Part shown: positions 56,495 to 64,000 of the stretch, one piece after another
How positions within the stretch are numbered: the first letter of the stretch is position 1
Layout: each line of letters opens with the position of its first letter
Source: Corylus avellana
Lineage: Eukaryota > Streptophyta > Magnoliopsida > Fagales > Betulaceae
Direction: 5' to 3'
Length of the DNA stretch: 64,000 nt
Assembly (NCBI RefSeq): GCF_901000735.1
Contig: NC_081542.1
Location: forward strand, 46,602,238 to 46,666,237
Notes under the pieces: model-generated
Seen by the model: only the letters and a program-made list of their open reading frames with translations
Told to the model about the DNA's origin: nothing
The model's database searches: none
Program-made: the position numbers and the translations under genes

Positions 56495-57850
56495 TATCCC
56501 TCCCAGGCTTCAACAGAAAATGTGTCCATGAACATATTCCTAATTATGGCAGATAATCCATACAAGAAAATAATCTTCTCATGTATCAGAAAACAAGTGA
56601 AATAATAATGTTATTGGAGGCAACCTTGGACTACTTGTTCAACTTAGGAAGATAACTTTTCCGTTTGTCTCACTCATAATGATATTATGGAAACCTGTAC
56701 GACGCCATTGGATTGGGAAATTCAGAATGCGTCCGATGGTTGTGGGCGGCCGGCCGCTGATGTTAGCTAGTCAATTGTCATCGTGGAAACAGTCAAAACT
56801 ATTCCCTTTGTCTAAAGTTACACCGGCAAGTTTGGATTTTGGATTTCAAAGTACTGGATTTTGAATGTCTAGATTTCAAATCCGTCAATTTTAAAATTCT
56901 TTATATATATGTTAAAAAAATAAAAACAAAAACCAGGGTTTCTTACGCTTTTCCTCGGACATCTTCCATGTAATTTCCCACAAGCCGATGACCCAAAAAA
57001 AATAAAATAAAAATAAAAATAAAAACAAAGAAACAAAAGAAGAAGAAGAGAAGCCAATGAGAGGTAAATGGGAAGCAGAAGAGAAAAAGAAAAGATCAGA
57101 GCTCTCGAGAACAAGAGTGAGATAAAAGAAAAACATTGTGGCCAAATGAAACTCAATAAAAGAAAAAACTTAGTGACCAAATGAACTCATTTAACAACCA
57201 CGGTTAAATATCCTATCAAAAGCCAAAATCAATAACTTGGAAAGTAGAGGTATACATGCGGATGTATATGCAGTTATCTACTAATTAAGGATATTATTTT
57301 TAGATATCCGCGTCCGCATCATTTGATTCATCTTTTACTAATTACATCCATGAGGTTATTGCTATTATTATTGCTATACGTATATTAAGTAATAGGCCTT
57401 TCCGGACTATTTTAATTTCTTGGGCCTTTTTTGGGTCTCAATTAGGGGTATATTTTAAATGATTTTAAAAATAATTTGAGCAGATTTTTAGTGTTTTAGG
57501 CTTGTTTTAATTTTTTTTTAAGCCGTAATGTTTTGAAAATATACATTATTTTTGCCTTTTTCCCCAAGTGTTATACGAGAAAGCAACACGTACATGAAGT
57601 GAATCAGAGAATAAGAGATGAGAGGCGAGAGGAAGAAGATGTTGGCTTTGGGCTCTGATGGCGTCCCAATGAACTGATAAAGTGAATGAGTGAAAAAAAA
57701 AAAAAAAATGTAAACATCAGTATTGGCCTGAATCATTCCAACCCAAAAAAGCAAATTTGGTATTTGTAAATCACAATGTAAACCAAATATTTTGACTCTT
57801 CTAATTAATAATACATGTGGATAATTCTCACGCTTCCTTTCCACAAACAT
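56495..57850. other. CRK5 upstream region and intergenic DNA
   Basis: Proximal part resembles the other CRK promoters. Further on are A-rich and AAAAT/GAAGAA simple repeats. Short ORFs here are low-complexity and not supported. Confidence 0.45.
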
Positions 57851-58470
57851 TTAGGGTCTTTTTAGTATTACGTTTAAAAAATAGAGTTTTTAAGTAAAAA
57901 AATGCTTTTGAGTAAAAGCTTTTATTTTTAAGCTTTTACCAAAAGTGTGTTTTGGCCATTTTTAGGCTTTTTGACCTTCAAAGTCGCTTTGATTTTTTAT
58001 TTTGATTTTTTTTTTGATTTTTTTTTTAATTTTTTTTTCAAACGAGCTTTTGGGGTGTTAAATGCACTTTTGGGTCCACAAACGCAATTCCAAGCAAGCC
58101 TTTAATAATTAAGATTGCACGCTTGGGGAGGGCAAATCCGCTTTAGGCATCGTGGCTTCTCCTCTACCACGTACTTCTGTCCCGATCAAGCGCTGCGTGT
58201 ATTACTTCATCAGATTATTATTCAAAGCAGGAGAAACCCCTATCCGGCTGTCCCCATGAGTTATTATAGTCTTATAGAAATATTTAAAGCATGCAAAGGG
58301 GGTCATTTGTTTGTTTTTTTTTTTTTTTTTGTTTTGTTTTGTTTTATTCAAATATTGAAACAGAAAAGAAAAAATTACAACATAAAAAGGGTGCACAACT
58401 CAAACGCAAAATAACCATAAATAAGATAAATAAATGACTCGACTCATCAAGAGAACAAGAGCAGTTAGAC
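57850..58470. other. AT-rich intergenic sequence
   Basis: Poly-T and TTTTG runs. A possible MITE-like segment at 57855-58100 has no proven ends. No gene. Confidence 0.35.
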
Positions 58471-58770
58471 TGGGGGTCATTTCTTTAGTTATCTTCCAAT
58501 AGGCACATGCTTCACCCAATTCCCCGACCAGCTAATATAGCACTGATAAACTTTCATGAAAGAGTCACATATTTAAAACCTACAAATAATTTTTAAGGTA
58601 AAGTAGAGAAGGTAATCAGAAAAGGTTTGAATGTTTCCATTCAACATTAGATTTTTGAAGATCATGGACTTTAGAGGCTAACTAGCTCACCCTTCTCAAT
58701 AAAAAAGCCTATACAATAATCTTAAAGGCCTAAACATTTTCACTGAACACAAGGCATTAATGGTTTTCTC
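58470..58770 (-). pseudogene. Remnant of a CRK4-type promoter without its gene
   Basis: Minus-strand similarity to 22370-22560 (for example TTAGGTGAAGCATGT-like and the ATTCAACCTTTTC-like stretch), diverged. No DUF26 exon follows on the minus strand. Confidence 0.4.
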
Positions 58771-59130
58771 AAGATTACATTTGTCGTTCCTCTCTGCCAT
58801 TTTCAATTCATGCTCACTGCTGAAGCAGTCGCGCAGCCATCCTTCCTTAATCATTCCTGTTTAAACAACAGGAATAATAATTTATAATTATCATCCGTTC
58901 TATAACTCGACAGCGGCTTAATCTCTTTACAATTTACGTAAAGATCTTGCAACCATGACCTATAATTATAATAAAAAGATCTTTACACTAAAATCTATAA
59001 TCAAATTGATCCACTGGTTGCCCGATTCATGCTATATATGAATACTAATATATATGTTCTTAAATATATATAATATATATTTGGCCCATCTTACTAGTGC
59101 ATTTGTACTTATCAGATGTTTCTTTCTAAT
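58771..59130. other. Intergenic sequence
   Basis: No feature supported. Confidence 0.4.
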
Positions 59131-59849
59131 CATATATAGTTATGATTATATATTAGTTTGTGAATTAATTTTTGGTTTATCTGCGGAGAATTCATCTGAT
59201 CTTTTCTCAAGTTATGATGGTGGGTCGGATTAGTTGAGACTAAATTAAGGAACTGCCGGAAGTATCTTATTCCAAACCAAACCTTAAATATGGCTTGGTC
59301 AATATCGTGTTATTCCTACTTTTTGTCATCTTTACAATTTAGATTTTTTGTTTTTGTTTTTGTTTTTTGTTTTAAGGAGATCTGTTCAATCGGGCAGCTC
59401 CCTGTAAGATCCTGTCTCGACTCCATTTGTCCGGACCGGTGCTTAGGCAGTCTAAGTGAATAGGACTTGCACATGTCCGAATACGAACAAATGGGGTTTA
59501 AACATGCTCTCACATAACAAATGATGCAAACTTATCACCCCATTTGGTGATTTTTTTTTTTTTTTTTTTTTTTTTCTATTATCAATAAAGAATCATAGAC
59601 AAAACATTTCATTTAAAGATAGGTATATTGTTGCAAGTGGGTTAAAGCTACTACTAATTAACCTAGCTAATACCCGTTTCATATTTTCAATTGATCTAAT
59701 TAGTAGTAATCTCACATTCATTATATAAGACTACTACGACCAAAACGGGCTGAAAATTTTCAATTGGATTAAAGGACAACGTGATCAAAGAGATTTTTTT
59801 CTACAGAATCATGGACCAAAGAAGTTTAACATTTCAAAATTCATTGTAG

Positions 59850-61352
59850 CTTCAACGAAGCACTAGCACGGGTAGACCTCAATAATTGAAGCCTCAATTG
59901 CTAAGACTTGGGCAGATCAGTTGCCTTTAGATATTTCATTTGACTCTGTAATCAGTGTGCTTTGCTCCCATTGAGATGTTGTCTTTGAGTCGATGTTACT
60001 GTGTATAAAAAGTGCAGGCTGCGAGGGTACTGGAAGATCAGTGAGGAGTAGCTATTAAGATTGAGAACCACTGAATCCATGGTTGGTCTATCAGCTACAT
60101 TTTCTTGAATACATAGTAACCCAATATGGAATTATGGATGCTCTCATAATTTCAATTTATGAGCCTAGCCTTATTGTTGGATCCACAATATTTGTAACGG
60201 TGATCTGTCCAGTTTTTCCATGCCTATAATATATGATTTTGATGGGCAAATTAAACACAACATTAGACATAAAGTTCTATTATAAATATGATATTCCCTA
60301 TGTGTTAATTTGCTGCGTCACAGAAATAGGTAAAGGGAAATGTTTCCAAGTATGATTGTACTTACATAGCTTAGAAGATCCTCCACATTCTCTCCATTTC
60401 GGAAGCAATTGTTCTTTTGTCCACTCATTATTTCCAATATTAAATACCAAAACTGAAGACATTAGACTTTGTAGAGAATTTTCCATACATTGCATACTCT
60501 TGAGCCATATATCCACTGCATGTCAACATTAATAATATTAGTTTAATTTGGATATGGTAATAGAGCTTTCCATACTTAGCTTCAAAATTGCTACTTTCCC
60601 TCTGTTTTTCGAAATGAGTTAAATAATAGGTAGAAAGTAAACATCAGCTCTTCCTTACTACGATACTTACTGGGTTCCAACAATTCTACTTGTATTTCCT
60701 TGAGTTTGATTCAATAAAAATAGGTTTTTCATGCTAAAATCTGAAATTTTTAGATTCATTTCTACATCTAAAAGAATGTTGCTAGCCTGAAGATCACGAT
60801 GAATAATACGAAGTCGAGAATCTTTACGAAGGTAGAGAATCCCTCAAGCAATGCCTCTTATGATCTTGTAGTGCCTTCCCCAATCTAAATGTGCATGCTT
60901 GATTGGATGTACAAGTCCAAGAAACTATATGATTCAATGAAGTAAATTAAATACAAGGAGGTGCACTCAAATAAGATATATTATGAATACAATATGCGAT
61001 AAAAAATTAAAAAATTAAAATTAAAATTAAAAAAAGGAAAAAGAAAAGGGCAACCATATTGAAAAGGAAGTGATCAAGGATTGCATATATTTGGCATGAA
61101 TTCATATATTAAAAGACTTTCGCCATTGAAGACTTGTTTTGTCAATTGTCATCGTGCATGCCTGTGAAACAAGGAGATCCTTCCACACGTATGACCCCAC
61201 ACTATTTTGATTGTACGTAGTCATGAAAATGCTGTCTCTAGAGAAAGTAACCATGACTTTAAGAAAAAGGTTTTATTAGTGGCCAGGTTTCATGGCCGAC
61301 CGGAATTTAGTGAAGCTTTTAGGTACCTACTCGGAAACTTATGAGAAACTTC
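59850..61352 (-). pseudogene. CRK kinase pseudogene, block E copy
   Basis: Reverse relative of 39937-41356 with extra damage. Exon 7 is about 60225-59865 with frameshifts. Exon 6 is about 60520-60370. Exon 5 is about 60905-60670, with CGA to TGA before GILYL, HRDLQ for HRDLK and SDFS for SDFG. The 3' half of exon 4 lies near 61125-61040, and its 5' half is inverted at about 61230-61350. It has no catalytic capacity. Confidence 0.8.
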
Positions 61353-61714
61353 TGTTAAATTATTATTTATTCAAAAAGCTTAACATGATAGCAAGATGTA
61401 AATTTAATTATTTAATCATGATAATTTTAATACTCCCCCTCACGTATGGGTTCAAACTCACTTTTAATAGGTGGTAGCCCATACGTAGAATATTTAATTT
61501 AAATGGAGGATTTTTTTTTTTTTGGACTTGAAAAGAAGTTTCATAAGTTCCATCCCAACTACTACATTGTCATCTAGCCCTATGATTGTTTTCAATAACA
61601 ATCAAATCAATGAATATGTTAAAAATCAAGGAAATTTCCTATTTGAGAACTTTTGCTTTCATGGCTAATTAGCTCTTTCTTTGTGTTTGTGTATTCAAGA
61701 AATTCAATTAGCTA

Positions 61715-62785
61715 TCAGAGCAGCAGATACAAAAGTTGATTCCAGGTGTCTGGAACCCCAGCAACACACCAATGAGTGCAGTCCATGCCCTTGAATCCAT
61801 TGTAAGAGGAAGGATGTGCATCTTTTCTTAGTTGTGAGAGATTTGTTATATCAAGCAGATGAACAGGTTTCCTTAATCTGCTTAACACATCTTTCACTAC
61901 CAATGCTGCTTGTGGCAAACCACCTGGGAATGTTGACCCGCTTATTGGCTCTCTCTCCTTTGAGCAGTTTGTCACTTCTGGCTCGCCCCAATCAGCCCCA
62001 TTGTAATGAGAAGGAGAAATTCCTTGAAAAATGACTCTAGTTTTTGTCGGATCCACATCTGCATCAACCCAGTTGGCCCAGGTTGTCAAACCTTTGCGAA
62101 AAGCAACCATCCTATCCATGTCCTGGACAACCTTATTCTCATCTTCAACATAGTCCCATGGTTGCTTAGGTCCTCTACGGTCCCACCAAAGCCAAGTGTT
62201 GAAAACCAGAACATCCATCTCTTTCCACTGGGCGCCATTTTTCAGAGAATCAAGCTTTAGAACTCGACCAACTTGTTCTTCTTCGATGTCTACCAAGTAG
62301 TGAGAATTAAACAGAATAACTGACACTCCATAGTCCAGGAAGATGGTGGTAGAAATTGACACATTTATCTGCTCTATGACTTTGGAATCAGGCACATCTG
62401 CATGAAGCAAGCATAGTAGAGATTGCCACTGGTTGAGAGTAACGGAGTCCCCAATAAACATGATCTTCTTCCCCCTAAGCCTCTGTAGAAAATCTTGACC
62501 ATCAAATCTGGGCAAATCACATTCATTTGGCTGCCATCTATACTTGAGGTAGAGTTTATCAGGGCGGCCGTACTTTTGGCAGTCAAACTCCTTGCGGATG
62601 TGAGGGCATGTGAGAGAGTCATAGAGAGGGTAAGAATCATCCTTCACCCAAGTTCCTTCATACAAGTTGCAGTGACGTTTTCTCCACTTCACATTGCTTC
62701 TTCTATTCTTTGCTAAACAAAGAGGTGTATAAATCACCAAGAAGGCAACAAGGATGGAACAACACCTCTGAGTTCCAAACCCCAT
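61715..62785 (-). CDS. TRICHOME BIREFRINGENCE-LIKE protein, second copy, 356 aa
   Basis: Same protein as 38500-39573 apart from one substitution and one missing residue in the signal peptide ([11 protein letters not shown] versus [12 protein letters not shown]). GDS and DCTHWC motifs are present, with no introns. ATG 62785 is used; the frame is also open from 62890, but that part is GA repeat and TRIM-derived. The coding nucleotides appear identical to the other copy from the residue after the indel to the stop. Predicted Golgi polysaccharide O-acetyltransferase. Confidence 0.88.
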   Translation of the reverse strand: MGFGTQRCCSILVAFLVIYTPLCLAKNRRSNVKWRKRHCNLYEGTWVKDDSYPLYDSLTCPHIRKEFDCQKYGRPDKLYLKYRWQPNECDLPRFDGQDFLQRLRGKKIMFIGDSVTLNQWQSLLCLLHADVPDSKVIEQINVSISTTIFLDYGVSVILFNSHYLVDIEEEQVGRVLKLDSLKNGAQWKEMDVLVFNTWLWWDRRGPKQPWDYVEDENKVVQDMDRMVAFRKGLTTWANWVDADVDPTKTRVIFQGISPSHYNGADWGEPEVTNCSKEREPISGSTFPGGLPQAALVVKDVLSRLRKPVHLLDITNLSQLRKDAHPSSYNGFKGMDCTHWCVAGVPDTWNQLLYLLL

Positions 62786-62796
62786 CTTTGTTTCTG

Positions 62797-62799
<3 letters not shown>

Positions 62800-62854
<55 letters not shown>

Positions 62855-63020
62855 GCAGGGGGAGAGCCAGAGACTAACATTTCCCCTCACGTGTGGGTTT
62901 AAATTCTCTTTTAATAGGTGAGGTCAAAGAGAGAGAGAGGGTGCAGGGGGAGAGCCAGAGACTAACATTTCCCCTCACGTGTGGGTTTAAATTCTCTTTT
63001 AATAGGTGAGGTCAAACATA
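62800..63020. repeat. (GA)n tract and ~84-bp tandem duplication in the TBL leader
   Basis: About 20 GA units at 62808-62850 are followed by two copies of a unit containing GGGTGCAGGGGGAGAGCC and the TRIM purine tract/CCCCTCACGTGTGGG segment. Block D has one copy and a short CT run. Confidence 0.75.
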
Positions 63021-63181
63021 TAGAATATTTAATTTAAATGAGAGGGGGGAGGAGGGGTGAATTGACGGAATCAATGTTCGTTCTCAGGACTTTTGGCTCT
63101 GATATGTTAAATTACTACTTATCCCAAAAGCTTAAGATAATAGGAAGAGGTAAATTTAATCATTTAATCATAACTTTAACA

Positions 63182-63507
63182 GCTTTGCATCTATTACCTT
63201 GAAACTAATTAAAGAAGTCTCATTCACTTCATCTTCTAGTTGAACACCTACACTTGTGTTGAGTAAAATGGCTTTAGATCTAAACAACCATTCACATATA
63301 TTTGGATTGTGAAAGACATTATAGAATCATAATTCACATTGTTAGAAGGCTTCTTTATATATTTTCATGAAGATAATTCGTAAATTCGCAGTTTTGATCA
63401 TCATAATATATGAAGGAAAAAATGCAATTAATTCTCATGGTTTACTTGATTTGCAATAAGTTATTTGTGGTAACCAAATGTACTCAAAGATCCATAAGGT
63501 ATATATG

Positions 63508-63559
<52 letters not shown>

Positions 63560-64000
63560 ATGCCGTCAAATTCCATCAAAACGTGACAGTTTCTTTTGGT
63601 GTACTATGTCCGAGCCAATAAAATCATGTCACGTAACTTATAATAAAAAAATGAAAAAAATTAGTATTGATGTGACATATGTCACAATGTGATTATTAGT
63701 ATTGATATGCCACATTACCGGATTCTGTCAACTTTTTTACCAACATAGCCCATTTGTTTTTATTTTTTTATTCTTGCATATCCTATGGAGTCTTGTTTAA
63801 TCAAGTTTCAAACCTCGATGAGTTATTTGTCCAAACCTCAAATCATAAAGACTAATTTTACATTTTTTTCCCTAAAAGAAAAACTCAATAACCAAATTAG
63901 CCTATTATAGGGGAGAGCTAAATCGTCATAAATGGTACTGTGGTTTGAAGCAAGGCTGCTAGTTGATTGTAATCTGTAAGTTTTGCTACCAAACAAACAA
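63182..64000. other. Intergenic region upstream of TBL copy 2
   Basis: Inverted relative of 37408-38231 with SNPs. TA microsatellite at 63510-63556. No gene. Confidence 0.5.

Larger units (their letters stand above)
61353..63181 (-). mobile_element. TRIM element carrying the second TBL gene
   Basis: Terminal repeats at 63105-63181 (5' side, 77 bp) and 61353-61432 (3' side, 80 bp). The same primer-site remnant TATCAGAGCC follows the 5' repeat, and an A-tract precedes the downstream TRIM internal region near 61505-61520. The five bases before the 5' repeat are AAAGC on the minus strand. The leader between TRIM and TBL holds an approximately 84-bp tandem duplication (62845-63016). Confidence 0.6.
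59131..64000. repeat. Arm of a diverged inverted repeat with 37408-42091
   Basis: Opposite-strand copy of block D. It extends to the window edge, so its true end is not visible. A long TA microsatellite at 63510-63556 is expanded relative to block D (37911-37930). Confidence 0.88.

Noticed and set aside
56869..57850. Hydrophobic ORFs upstream of CRK5
   Set aside because: Phe/Leu/Ser-rich because of A-rich/GAAGAA repeats on the other strand; no homology seen.

Overview
This window is nuclear DNA of a flowering plant, most likely a eudicot and perhaps a woody one. It is AT-rich, has GT-AG introns, and is crowded with plant retroelements and DNA transposons. It holds a cluster of cysteine-rich receptor-like kinases (CRKs: signal peptide, two DUF26/Gnk2 domains, one membrane helix, Ser/Thr kinase) plus a pair of TRICHOME BIREFRINGENCE-LIKE (TBL) genes.

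Four 100-N gaps of conventional size and one 28-N gap split it into five blocks. Block A (1-6518) holds a CRK tail pseudogene interrupted by the 5' half of a decayed Copia element. Block B (6619-23965) holds an intact seven-exon CRK (CRK1), a PDLP-like/CRK head-to-head chimera, a LINE relic with a hAT inside it, a MULE, an intact CRK (CRK2), a TRIM array and a broken CRK. Block C (24066-35485) repeats most of B in the same direction and carries a 5,029-bp, structurally intact Copia in its CRK. Block D (35586-42091) holds a CRK tail, a TBL gene and a CRK pseudogene. Block E (42192-64000) starts with an exact inverted copy of the first 7,123 bp of B, then has a nearly intact CRK (CRK5) and an inverted, partly diverged copy of D.

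The block edges suggest that much of the apparent duplication comes from assembly. The exact inverted copy stops at a gap on both sides, so the reverse complement of E dovetails with B. Block C lies wholly within B except for its Copia, as an alternative-haplotype contig would. This is inference from the sequence and needs read evidence.

The most interesting biology is the intronless TBL gene. It has an A-tract at its 3' end and lies between two 77-80 bp terminal repeats of a TRIM element. This looks like a host mRNA captured by a TRIM. Both copies keep an open frame and appear identical over the coding region, while their outer flanks have diverged. The young Copia in block C has identical LTRs, an open 1,450-codon gag-pol and non-canonical TG...CT ends.

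Functionally, the CRKs would be plasma-membrane receptors for apoplastic stress or defence signals. W-box motifs in the CRK1 promoter fit WRKY control. TBL proteins are Golgi polysaccharide O-acetyltransferases. The rest records serial local duplication, inversion and transposon insertion.
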